A stretch of 64,000 nucleotides of DNA from Epiperipatus broadwayi. Its lineage: Eukaryota; Onychophora; Udeonychophora; Euonychophora; Peripatidae. Shown piece by piece: positions 47,785-59,159 of this stretch. The notes below the pieces were generated by a model, which was not told the DNA's origin, did no database searches, and saw nothing but the letters and a program-made list of their open reading frames with translations. A program made the translations under genes and the position numbers. The stretch is taken from assembly GCA_028023455.1 (NCBI GenBank), contig JAQFVV010013089.1:1-64000 (forward strand), read 5' to 3'. The first letter of the stretch is position 1. Each line of letters opens with the position of its first letter.

Positions 47785-50700
47785 CAACAAATAATTGTAA
47801 ATGAATAATTTCAAACACTAAATATTTCCATTTAAACATAATTTTATGTTTGGTAAAATATTTAATAAAATGTCAAGATCCATATGTGCTGAATGGCAGA
47901 ATGACTTTCAGATATAGAGAATAACAATGAATATCTATTAAGAATTACCTGAATATGAATAGATTGTGCTGTTTTATTGCAAACAATGTTAAATTATTAA
48001 AAAAACTATATGATATTTCATTATAAACAATTTGTTCTATCTCCACATGTTCCTAATTGACTTTTTAAACTAAAGTTAATATAGAGTCAGCTATTATGAG
48101 TTTCATGTCATCAGTAATCATTCTAATTATTTGTTGTATAACTATATTTTCATTCTAATAAGGTATGTTGAAACTTGATTTGGACAAGAATATTAGCTCA
48201 GCAAAAATTGTATTCTGCTTATTATGGAAGTGGAAAAAACCTAATTAATGTAGTCTTGTTCAGACTAATTGGATTGTACTGGCTAGAGAATCACTAAAGG
48301 GGTAAAAATACTTAGAAAAAAAATAATGTTCACGTGAAAAAGCAGGAGATAATAATGGAAGTAAGTATATTATATATTTTTTTCTGTATAAAGATAATGG
48401 AAAGTGTAAAGCGAACTTTAACAAATTATCAAGAATTAAAATTAATATAATTTCTTTTTACGAAATTTGTCTTACTAAAAAAGATGTTTAATAAAACAAA
48501 GATTTTTTTTTTTTTTATAAAAGGGTAGATCAACAGAGAAAAAAAACAGAATGGTTCTGGATTTGCTGTAAGATCTAATTTATGATCATATATGAGATAT
48601 TCTGGTAATTATCATAGTTATCATCTTCTGTCTTATTTGAAGTTGAATAAAATAGATGCAAATATATTTAGCATAGTAGAATTAAGAATTGTATTCGTAT
48701 AAGTGTTTGATCTATAATAACATTTCAATTGCAAAGTAATAAACAATATTTAACAATTTATGTTCAAATATTGATAATCGGTTATCATCTGATTCCCTAT
48801 TGATTATTAATTTTTAATACTCTGTAAATGGCATTTCATTTAATGAATTATCACATTTAATTCTTTCTTTTACTATATGTTCAATAATTTAAATCTCATT
48901 CTTGACAATATTTATCAAAATCTTAATGAATTCACTTTGAATATTTTAACATTCATTATTTTCACTTATATAAATAAAATGTCAATTTAAATGCCTGTGC
49001 TATATATAAAAGTCTTGCTGTTTTTTTTTTTTTCCAGATGAATAATTATAGAGTTTTATTTAATACTAGTTGTATTTAACATTTTATTTTATAACATGAT
49101 AGATATATTTATAATGGTCATTCCATCTCTCATAAATATGTTCAGAGAATTATTTTCTTAATACTAACAACATTAAACATATGCTCCTTCTTTTTTATGG
49201 CTTTATAGAGTTCTTGATAATTTATTTGATAGATTAGTAAACGACATCCAAACTTGTTAATTTAAAAGACCAAATCATTTCACTTGAAAAGATTTTTAGA
49301 GAATATACTAAAATAATAAATATTTGCCATAAAATAAACATGAATAATATCAAATTTTCTAATTTTTACATTTATTTTCCTTCATTCAAATACTGAAGTT
49401 TGATTTCCCTCACAATTTTGGGACTCATTATTTTTTAATTGTTATTTGTCTAATACCTTAACATTTCCAAGTAATATCTTTCTTTTATACTCTAGTGTTA
49501 TTATTTCTATTTATTTTCTATCTTTCTGTCGTTTTTTTCTCTTCAATTTTTATTTACACCTGTTCCACACTATTTTTTTCCACTTTTTCTTTAAAATTTT
49601 CATTATGAATGATTTTTGCTGTTTTTTCATGCTAATATTCAAAGAAAAGAAAGCATGGAATTCCAATTAAAACAATTCTAACGTTGAGGAAAAAATATTT
49701 TTTTTATTTATGGAAACATGATTTACAAATAATAGACAATATCAAATGTTTAGAGATAATAGGGTTATGATCTTTCATAAAAATAGACTTCCAAAAATTG
49801 CTTCTAGATGGTGTACTACACCACTTTTAGTAATCAAATTAGATTTTCTATAGAAATATATTTTTTATTTCTACATTACACAAACCTAATTGATATGAAG
49901 CAATGCTATATAAGGGCCTTCAAAATTCTTTATCTAAGTTAAAGGAGCTATTATCTTCTTTTAAGTATCTTTTATTTCACATGATTCACATATTTTTATT
50001 GTGATTTTAATTTCCCCATCTGTATGTTGAAAATGTTAATTCTCCAATTCTCTCTTTTAAAGCCTTCGGAAGAATTCAATTAGCTAACATATTAAACCTT
50101 AGTTAATATAATTCTAATATCAGTTGCGATTACTGAATACATTTCTACATTCTCACCGTCATTATTTGTAATTTGAAATTCTCTTTTCTATTTGTTATGA
50201 TAACCATCTTTCCCTACTTGAATTTTATATAAAAATTTGCTATTTTAAATCTATTTCTCTCTTGATTTGGCAGAAAAGTTTATAAAAGGGAACATTTATT
50301 TTTATCTGTATTTGAAATTCTCTAAACATGATTGAAATTTTCTTTTCAATTTTTTTAATGTTATTTTTAGTATTGAATTTTTTTATGTATCCATTATGTA
50401 ACTTACTAATTTCTTTTATATTAATAAAAATTATTTCAATAAACGATCATTTACCTTCCTAATTTTCAACAACGATCAAAGAAATAATTAAAAACTTATA
50501 TCTTCGCAGACACGTAAAATAATATCTTTGTTAATTTTAGTCAATTATTCAAAATCATCCATGAGCAAGATTATAAAGAAATATACAAAATAAGAAGCTA
50601 AATATTTCAAACAATTCCAAAAATTTTGTCTTTAATCAAAGATTTGAATCTAATCAGAATAAAAGCATACCATAACAAATGATTTTGCAAAACATTTTTC

Positions 50701-51194
50701 CAAGGTCACCAATCGAACGGGTATCACTCTATATAAGATATTTTTAAGGTAAGTTTTGAAGGAAAAGAATTACCATTGAATTTTTTTCAAACTTTATAAT
50801 CTTTCTGCCTTCAAGAAACTCACGATTCCAATTTAAATCTCAATATCTCTTACATATATTAATATATTTTAAAATTTGAAAATATATGTTATGTTCTCAT
50901 TTTAAAAACTGGAAGTCAGATATTAATAGGCAACAATTAATGAAAATAATCATTAACTGCTGTCTGTTAATATCTGATTGCAATTTGTATATATAGCAAA
51001 TACTTCCACATTATGATAGTTTCCAATTCTGAAGAATAACAATGATAACAATGTGTATCAGGATAATTTTATCTCTTCAACATATTTTTCAACAGATTTG
51101 TGGTATTTGTCAATTAAATTCCGAAGCAAATGATATAAAAACAAAAGTAGATCATTTAAGTAATTAGATTTTCTAATTATAATGATGTCAGTTC
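47785..51194. other. Gene-free AT-rich interval
   Basis: No convincing exon or RNA gene. The frame 49446-49670 is a T-rich chance frame. Nothing matched other repeats in the window. Confidence 0.5.
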
Positions 51195-51480
51195 TTTGAA
51201 AATAATACACCAAAGCTTCAGAAAATATTAAAAAATAGAATTAAAAGAAAACGCTGAAAAGATTAGTATTTAATAGTTTTTTGAAAAAAGGAAAATTGAA
51301 ATTGATAATAATGATTATCTTTGTCAGCTTATTAATGGAAATATAAACATAATGGATAAAATTAATTATAAAATTAAATTTAGATGGGAAACATTTTCTA
51401 AAAATAATTTGATATGGAAAAGAAGTCAGTCTGCTTCAGAGCTAATACAACTAAACTGCCAATTCTTGGCTTTTAATAAT
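51195..51480 (+). mobile_element. Very old RTE fragment
   Basis: Sequence such as AATGGAAATATAAACATAAT, followed by GGATAAAATTAATTATAAAA and TTTGATATGGAAAAG, aligns with the KYLGQIINTDGNIM ... LILKGN region of the other RTE copies on the plus strand. It is highly diverged and incomplete. Confidence 0.5.
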
Positions 51481-52020
51481 TTTGAAAAATGTAGAAAAAA
51501 GTGGTAATCTTTTTATCAAAACGATTTGAAGTAATAACTGAATAAAAGAGTTTGAATTATAGTTTTAATAAAACACATTGCATTATGAATTTAACTCTAT
51601 AACCACATGTATGTGTGTGCTTACTAATACATAAGACATTTGCATTTATTTATAATCAAAATTATTTTATTGCTAAACTTTTCAAAATTAACAAACTTTA
51701 ACTGTTCTACTTTATTTGACAGTCTTTTCTACTACTACCAGTCATGGAATCATCCTGTTCTTTCAAAAATAAGTTATCATTGATTTATCAACTTCTCATT
51801 CGCAACTCAATAACCAATATGTAAGTACTTCGCCAAACTCCTACAAAAATAAAAACAAACAAACAACAACAATAATAAAAGGCATGCATATGTAAGTTAC
51901 ATGTCTATGCATATTTTGCAATTTCAAAAATATTGTGTATGTTATTAATATAAATAATGGTATAGGTGTGCACTTAAATAATTACATATAAGAATAAACA
52001 GATGCATATGTACAAAATAT

Positions 52021-52698
52021 TCATCATCAATATCAACCATTATCAATCCACTGCAGGATGGTCTCTCCAAGTTCAATCTTCAGCTTCTCTTCTCCACATC
52101 ACCCCTGCACACTTTCTTATTTTATCCATCCATCTCACATATGATATCTTTCTGGGTCTTTTACAATCTCTTGGAATCCAGTTTAAGATTTCAATTATCC
52201 ATCTATTATCATCTGGTCTAGCAATATGTCCAGCCCAACTCCACTTCAGTCTTTTAATTTTTTTATTGAGGTCAGTAACACCTGTTTGTTCTCTTATCCA
52301 TATATTGAATTTTCAATTTCTTCTTGTTACTTCCATCATGGATCTCTCCATACTTCTTTGAGTGGTCTGAAGCCTCTGTATTGCTCTTCTATTAAATGAT
52401 CAAGTCTCAGATCTATAAGTAAGAACTGGTAAAACACATTTATTAAAAATCTTCTTTTTCAAACACATAGACATATTTCCTTTTAGTATAAAGTTATTTC
52501 TACGAAAAGCACTCCAACCAAGCTTTAATTCTATGATTAATTTCATCCATCATATTTCCATCCATATTAATAATCTGACCAAGGTATTTGTAACTGTTAA
52601 CTTCTTCTAACTCATCATAGTCTTTATTTTCATATTTTGAGAAAATCCATTAAACATTACTTTAGTCTTTTTAACATTTATATTTAGTCCTACTTTCA
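52021..52698 (-). mobile_element. RTE 3' fragment
   Basis: Starts with a short CAT tail and CAACCATTATCAATCCACTG, runs through the C-terminal and thumb regions on the minus strand, and stops at the motif D region near 52690 (TTTAACATTTATATTTAGTCC). Several indels break the frame. It is intermediate in age between the copies at 21742 and 45793. Confidence 0.85.
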
Positions 52699-53207
52699 TG
52701 ATTGGTTAAATGAAAAAAAAATAGATGGTTAAATGTAAAAAAAAAAAAAGATAATTAAAGGACAAAAAAAACCCCAAATAACTATTCCACTAATTAAAAT
52801 GTAAAACATACTACTTTTAGGTTTATATAAACAATAAAATATAATGGTAATAATATATTTTATAAATAACTATAATAAACATCTGAAGTACTTTCTGTTA
52901 ATTTCTTAATCATCTTCTACTAAAAATCATTTCAATTTGAAATTTACCTGAAGTAAATGCGATCATGTTATATCCTAAAAGAAATGAATTTTAACATGTA
53001 CATATTATCTACTAATTAAAGATATCATATTTATATTTATCAAAATTGCCTCCTTAATTTCTTTCCTGAAAAACCTTAATACATTCCAAATTGAAACTGA
53101 AAGTAAACTCTTAAGTCTTTTTATGATGAAAGAAAATAGATGCTATTATTATTTAATCCTTATTATTTTTATTGATGTAAAAAAAACTTTAGAGTTTATT
53201 TTTTATT

Positions 53208-54180
53208 ATTAATATGTTTTTATAAAATTCCTCCACACATTTTATGATGTCATCCCTCATTGTATTAGTGGTAACATTTTTTTTTTCTTGTTACAGAAAC
53301 TTTTTATCAATAACAAAATGTTTTAAATTTTAGAAACATTTATTTTTATCTATCGCTTTTTGTTTGCCACTCCATGTATTTCATTGTTATCATTAATGTT
53401 TTCTGCCATTTTGCAATATCTCAGATAATCAGTTTTTTAAAAGTTGTTAATTGAAAACATTTTATTTGTTCATCAACTGCCTCATTTGAGCTATCTCAGT
53501 AACTGTTTTTAATAAGCTATCAATTATTTTATATTCATAGCACTCAAGAATCAATTATCTTCCGAAATCTGTTGTTAATATTTTAAAATAATTTAAAAGT
53601 TCTCATTTACATTTATTGGAATATTTTTGAGTATTAGTGATAATAAACGCTAATGCTATTAGCTTTTTAACAGTTTTAGCTTTTTATTAATACCTCTTTT
53701 TACATAATTTAGTAATACCCACTTTCTGTGTTGAATCTATGAAATAATATTGTAGTCTAGAAATACATGTTTTGTTAGTCTAAATATAATGTCGATCTAT
53801 TGCAAATTTATTTTACCTCTTTCATTTCTGTTTCCACTTAGCTCTTTTGTAAATTTTTAACAAACAGTTTTTATTTTTATTTCATTTTATTACTATTATT
53901 ATAATTATTTGCAAATTACACTATTCTTTGACTTCTCTCATTTCAGTTATATCATCAAATTTATCCACAGATTATTCATCTTTCAACTGCTTTTTAATTC
54001 TAGCATTAGATTCTCCTTACGCCAATTTTGATATATTGATTGGTCTGATCAAAAGTGTTATGTACAACTATATAAAAATTGTCATTTCTATCATAATGAG
54101 AACATGTTGCAGCATAAATCTGAACTGTCTGCATTTTGTATCTACTATTAGGTTGAATAACTAATAATGCCATACTGACA
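53208..54180 (-). mobile_element. Decayed RTE upstream part (endonuclease to reverse transcriptase N-terminus)
   Basis: TTCCTCCACACATTTTATGATGTCATC matches the block before the reverse transcriptase in the 9507-12440 element (this copy split by mismatches), and 53700-54170 matches the endonuclease region (AATAATGCC..., ATAATGAGAACATGTTGCAG). Same strand as 52021-52698. The two may be parts of one element with an unrelated or deleted segment between them (52699-53207). Confidence 0.6.
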
Positions 54181-55228
54181 GATTTATCTATCCCTATATT
54201 ATATGCTTCTATACTTATGAACTATCTGAATAAAATAATAGGCAAAAATAAATTTTAATTCTCTACTACATATGGTAACTGGAGATCAGGATTATACTTG
54301 TATTTGAAATTATAACAACTTAATTTCATTTGCATATAACTTAATTTCATTTGCATATATATATATATTTTTTTATCAGTTTTATAAACCTATTTTTGCA
54401 AAAAGTGAGTGCATATTTACAGTTTTAATATCAGTAATTATCTAATTAAAGTTTTTAAGTTACTATATATATATATTTTAATTTACTGTGCTAAAAAATG
54501 CATTTTGGAATTGTTTTAAAGCTTCTCTTATTTAATTTCTTTCTAAAACTAATTGGATATCTACCCATACCCACAAAAGATCACTCCAGTAATGTAATAC
54601 CAACAAGATTTCACATCAAAAATGTTTTCTATACATTGCCCTATTTCAACATAGTTAAACATTCATCAAGGCTGGTCAGGACAACTTATGAGTCAAATTA
54701 TTCACGAGATGCGTATATAAAGTAGAGAGATTTGTAATTTTTTTTATGTATTATCCTTTACACATAATAATGCTGATATTTCTTCAAATTTATTTACATC
54801 TTATTCGTGGTGCATTAACTAATTTATTATATATTTTGATGTTGAATTGTTTAATTAAGTTTTTAAATAATATTAACCTCTGTTTCTGTCTTGATTAATA
54901 AATAATCATGCTTAAATAGGCTAATTTATAATAAGCGATTGTAATACTGTATATTTATGCGCTATCATCAAGTAGATGACCATCGCAGTGTTAATGTAAG
55001 TCAGCAACTGTGGAGAGAAGTTTTTTTTTAAAAAATTCATATATACTACCGAGTTATTTCTATTTTGTTTTTTATGTATTATGGAGATCATAAAAAACTG
55101 TATTATGCACATTTATTGGAGAGTTCGTCTCTTCATATTTATTATAAAGTATATATGTGGATGTCTATGCGCAAATAATACCATATATATTTGACAATTT
55201 TTTTTAGAGTTAAAATTGTATAATATAC
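54181..55228. other. Nothing recognised downstream of the guanylate cyclase exon
   Basis: The next guanylate cyclase exon (expected to encode the segment after VFIK, ending in TYWL) was not found here. AT-rich runs and a short direct repeat (AACTTAATTTCATTTGCATAT, split in two copies at about 54310 and 54336) are visible. Confidence 0.4.
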
Positions 55229-55320
55229 CTTAATAAAAACTTTATGCCGCAACTCGCAATGAAATTTCTTAAACGTTTCTAAATGTTCATAAGTTGTTCC
55301 ACTAATTTGAATTTTTTGAG
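55229..55320 (-). CDS. Guanylate cyclase exon: [10 protein letters not shown] to KVFIK
   Basis: 92 bp. Acceptor TTGTTTCAG, donor after AAG (GTATAT). The preceding intron (55321-58024, about 2.7 kb) contains a palindromic element and two SINEs in opposite orientation. Confidence 0.8.
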
Positions 55321-58300
55321 CTGAAACAAGAATTAATATTAAATGCAAGAAGAAAATACAAACATTTAACTTATATACTATTGAATATATTTATAAAAAT
55401 GTATAAAAATATATAATTAGCTTTCTATTACTCAATTATAAATACATTAATTCTAATATTTTCAGGGATAAATGATGATTTCATATTATTATTATATTCG
55501 AGATATTCCGTGTAGTAAAATAACATAAATGAAAGGTGTGAATTAAAAAAGATTAACAACATTTGGAAGAAGCTATTGGAAGACAAAATAAATTTTAAAA
55601 CTTTTCAATCAATAGAATTTAAGTATGGGAGAAACAAAAAGATAAAAAAACGATTTTAAATCTCACACGCATTCCTATGATTTGAGAAAGAGAACGCTTT
55701 GAGGAAGGTACTTGTTATTGTACCGAAACATTAGCTATTTAGCTATTTTATTACACGGAATATTCCGAAAATAATAATGATAATAATATGAAATCATATA
55801 TATATATAATATTCAAATCAATATATATATTAAAATACAGTAAAATTCACATAAATTATAGTAATTTTATTAGAAGTACTTTTGACTATAAATCTTGTAG
55901 TCTTTATCAACTACATAACATTGAATAATCAAAACAAGACTTCCTTTCGCAATATCCATAGTTCAATTTAATTTAATATCTATCTATATATATATATAAA
56001 TCATTATTTTTATTAATTGTATTTATTATTTGGATAAAATTATATAAAAAAGTTATAGTTAATTTAAATGGACGCTACCAGATGCATGTATTATAGTCAT
56101 TAAGCAATTATACAGTGAATCCATGGTATCCGTTGTTTCACCATCCACTACTTTACTTCTATGCTTTTCTGACCCACCTGATCACACACATGTTGAAAAA
56201 ATAATCACCAATATACATATTTCGTGCTAAACCACATCAGTTGGTCCAGATTATCATCTCCACGCATATATACAATCGGTACTCAGCTTTATATTAAGAT
56301 AGCCAATCTTGGCACTAACGTGGACTTTGAACATTCCATTGTAATTGTGTGTTAAATATTCCCGTTATTTCAAGTACATTTTATTTTAGAGCACTTATAA
56401 TACAAAGTTGATGATTTAAATTTATAATGCAGGATTCTGTGGCTTTTTAAAATTGTTTAATTATTTTTTCAACAAAATGCAGGATTCTGTGGCTTTTTAA
56501 AATTGTTTATTTTTTCAACTATCATATTTTCACAAATTTGAAAGATTGATTTTTGTCACGATTGACTTTTCCATCAGTAGTGAGTATTTATATTAGATTG
56601 ACATATTGTTGATTAAATGATCCTGAGATCATTCCTGGTGAAGTTAGTTCTATGCATAAGATGCCAGATAAACTAACCAATCATAGGAAAGTTTTTCAGT
56701 GCACTTAAAGAGGTTTGTACTCATTATAGATTAGCTTTCAGTCTTCTCTGACGCACCCATCTATCACAATGTAGAAGACCAGCATGAAGAATAAGAAAAA
56801 AATATGACAAATTATCATTTTTTTAAAGACTTTTTATAATAAATCTTTTATCTAATGAAATATTAATACCATAGTTACTAAGAAAATGTCATTGTAACAA
56901 ATTTCTATATTTGGAATAATTTTCTTATTTATAACACAAATATGTAAATTAAAGAAAAATTAAACTTTACAAGTAGTTTTTCTTTCGCTAATCAATATAA
57001 ACAATACAAATTTATAACTTCTTTAAGTTTTAATTACATTATGATAAATCTTGATTAAATTGAATAAATGGGTTCTATCTAGGTTTTAATTTTAACTCAT
57101 TAATTAAACTTTTTAGTCAAGCGTTGTTAGCCGAGAGGTCATCGCATCCGCATTGCAAGCAAGTAGTTGGTTGCAGACGGTTGTGGGTTCGCGTCCCGGC
57201 TGATGCTATGACATTTGAGAAAAAAAAAAATTAAACTCTTTAAATAAACGTTTGTCATTTTATTATTAATAGAGGATTAAACTCTTTTGATTCTAAAAAA
57301 AAAAAAAGAAAATTTACTTTGTGTCTCTGTCTTTATATATATATATTTGTAGAATTTAATTATATTGCCGAAAACCTTACTTTATAGCATTTAACTAGAT
57401 GTATTATCTTTTAATTTAATTATATAACATCAACTAATCTCCTCCATTCTAACTACATAAAATAAACATGAATCGATATTTTTATTTCAAATTCTTCCCA
57501 GTGGCCTAAATGTTATTTTAAAACTATCATTTGAAATACACTTCAATAAAAAAGTATTATATATATGTTGCATTTATATCATTAAACTATTTTGTAGTTT
57601 ATCTTCTAAACACAATTATCAATGTGCTACAAAGCAAAAAACCAATAAGATGATTTTATTTACACTTTTTTTTTTTAAGTGTCATAGCATCGGCCGGGAC
57701 GCGAACCCTCAACTCGGGCAACTGCCTGCAAGTGCAAGGCAGTCGCGCTGACCTCTCGACCACCAATGCAAGACTATTTTTACTTTTTAATGCTTCAATA
57801 AAGTTTTTCTGAAGATAATAATAAATTTAACATGAAAAGATAATTTAATTTTAATTTTATTAATGTTTTCATGGTTAGGTCAAAAAATATACTTTTGTAT
57901 TTTTCAAATCATGTTTATAAATATAAACTTGATAATAAACTAAATTATTCTATTCTGAAAAACATATTATTTACTAAATTTTAACAGATAAATAATAGAA
58001 AAAAAATAAAACTGAAATGCTTACGTTCTGATGTTGATTCCATTTTTGAAGCCATAACAACACTATTACCAAATAAACAATATCTGGGCATCTTTTTACC
58101 AACAACGCCAGCTACACAAGGACCTGAGAACATTAAAAAAGTTAACAGAAAGAACTAAAACAATCTATGGGAAAAAATCAGTATTGACATGCCAATTAAT
58201 TATAAATATATTTTAGTAAGAAGAATATTTTTCTTACCTGTATGTATTCCAATTCTAATTTTTAAGCAATAATCAGGCTGATGACGAACAGGAAAAGTTA

Positions 58301-58412
58301 AAATGACATTTTTTATGGCTAGTGCCATTTTTGCGATTTCAGTAACATGTGCTATCCCATTTCTTTCAGGTAGACCTGATGCAACCATATAAGCATCACC
58401 AATGGTTTCTAC
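55229..58412 (-). CDS. Receptor-type guanylate cyclase, partial catalytic domain (three exons), possibly inactive
   Basis: Exons on the minus strand are 58412-58238, 58123-58025 and 55320-55229, encoding about 122 contiguous residues. Donors are GTAAG, GTAAG and GTATA; acceptors are ATTAG, TCTCAG and TTTCAG; split codons (G|GT for Gly, C|CT for Pro) restore the family reading. Landmarks: [19 protein letters not shown] (Glu for guanine recognition; Asp of the second metal site), [25 protein letters not shown] (Cys for guanine recognition), MEST, then ISGTTY and [12 protein letters not shown]. The conserved GDTVNTASR becomes GNSVVMASK: the Asn and Arg that stabilise the transition state are Val and Lys. 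A family member would convert GTP to cGMP at the inner membrane face; this copy may be catalytically weak or dead. Receptor rather than soluble type is inferred from [10 protein letters not shown]. Earlier exons lie beyond what I could find. Confidence 0.85.
55474..55798. mobile_element. Palindromic MITE in guanylate cyclase intron
   Basis: ATGATTTCATATTATTATTA ... GATATTCCGTGTAGTAAAAT at the left pairs with ATTTTATTACACGGAATATT ... AATATGAAATCAT at the right (arms about 50 bp). The middle includes TTGAGGAAGGTACTTG and TGTACCGAAACATTAGC, similar in style to other fold-back elements here. Confidence 0.65.
56426..56519 (+). repeat. Tandem duplication of about 50 bp
   Basis: AATGCAGGATTCTGTGGCTT and the following bases occur at 56426 and 56476, with near-identical continuation into TTTTTTCAAC. 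Lies in the guanylate cyclase intron; no function seen. Confidence 0.9.
57121..57230 (+). repeat. tRNA-derived SINE in intron
   Basis: GCGTTGTTAGCCGAGAGGTC (A-box region) with B-box GTGGGTTCGCGTCCCGG, ending GATGCTATGACATTTGAG and a run of about 10 A. The tRNA-like body includes a long variable region, as in leucine or serine tRNAs. Confidence 0.75.
57667..57772 (-). repeat. tRNA-derived SINE in intron, inverted to the neighbour
   Basis: On the minus strand it starts GTCTTGCATTGGTGGTCGAG, has AGGGTTCGCGTCCCGGCC and ends GATGCTATGACACTT with a poly-A. GCATTGG and CCGATGC form a full 7-bp acceptor-like stem (one G-T pair). It is oriented opposite to the copy at 57121, about 440 bp away. Confidence 0.8.
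58025..58123 (-). CDS. Guanylate cyclase exon: PCVAGVVG to MESTSE
   Basis: 99 bp. Acceptor TTCTCAG, donor GTAAGC. It carries the altered GNSVVMASK motif. No stop or frameshift is present, which argues against an ordinary pseudogene. Confidence 0.85.
58238..58412 (-). CDS. Guanylate cyclase exon: VETIGDAY to GIHTG
   Basis: 175 bp, 58 codons plus one base. Acceptor TAG before 58412, donor GTAAGAA after 58238. The following intron (58124-58237) is only 114 bp. Confidence 0.85.
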
Positions 58413-58476
58413 CTAATGTGCATGAATATATATATATATATGTTGATACGAAGATTTTTATGGGTTGCATATGTAA

Positions 58477-58643
58477 AAGATATATTTGGTGGGTTTATCC
58501 ATGTTAAAAATTTAAATATTTATATACCAACGTTTTGACTTGATCACACAAGTAATCTCCTGGGTGACTTGTGTGATCAAGTCGAAACGTCTGTATATAA
58601 ATATTTAAATTTTTAACATGGATAAACCTGCAAAATATGTCTT
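58477..58643. mobile_element. Short palindromic MITE upstream of the guanylate cyclase exon
   Basis: Arms of about 77 bp (GGGTTTATCCATGTTAAAAA, GACTTGATCACACAAGT and complements) surround a spacer of about 13 bp (AATCTCCTGGGTG). The right half contains TGATCAAGTCGAAACGT. A TA-rich flank prevents definition of the target duplication. It would form a strong hairpin in the pre-mRNA. Confidence 0.7.
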
Positions 58644-58649
58644 ATATAT

Positions 58650-58780
58650 ATAGGGAGTTTACCAATAACTCAAACAATCTCTATTTATTGTTTGAGTTAT
58701 TGCTATGCTACCTATAATAGATATTTATAAATACAAGCTTATAAACGCAATGTCGCGCAATGTAAGACTTGCTTAATTAA
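58650..58780. mobile_element. MITE related to 26222-26589
   Basis: ACCAATAACTCAAACAA pairs with TTGTTTGAGTTATTGCT; the right flank ATTTATAAATACAAGCTTAT and AATGTAAGACTTGCTT match, inverted, the flank at about 26165-26215. It therefore shares both arm and flank with the earlier element, less its centre. Confidence 0.55.
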
Positions 58781-59159
58781 TGATCTGTGTGTATATATAT
58801 ATATATACTGAGACAATATAGTCTCATTTGATGATGATAACTAAATAAATAATTATATGTAAAAATGTTATGTTATAAAAGTATTCACAAAATAAACAGA
58901 ATGGAGCTACTTAATAAATTTTTAAATTTATTCATTTTTACATTTTTTTTTTTTTAAATTTTAAAACAAAATAATTTATTGTAATTATTACATATTGAAT
59001 TACTCAAGTGTGAACAAACAATTATTGACTTTACATGTTTTTTATTTATTTATTTTTGTAAACATATTTCTATAAGGTTTGGTTTTAAATTAATTATTCC
59101 AGATTATCTTTAATTATTTAATCACAGTACTAATAAAATTCAATGTAATATATATATAT
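58781..59159. other. Intergenic, nothing recognised
   Basis: AT-rich spacer with (AT)n runs; the earlier guanylate cyclase exons are not visible here. Confidence 0.5.

Noticed and set aside
57667-57772. Functional tRNA gene
   Set aside because: Five similar copies, poly-A ends and a diverged anticodon arm indicate a SINE, despite a good acceptor-like stem in one copy.
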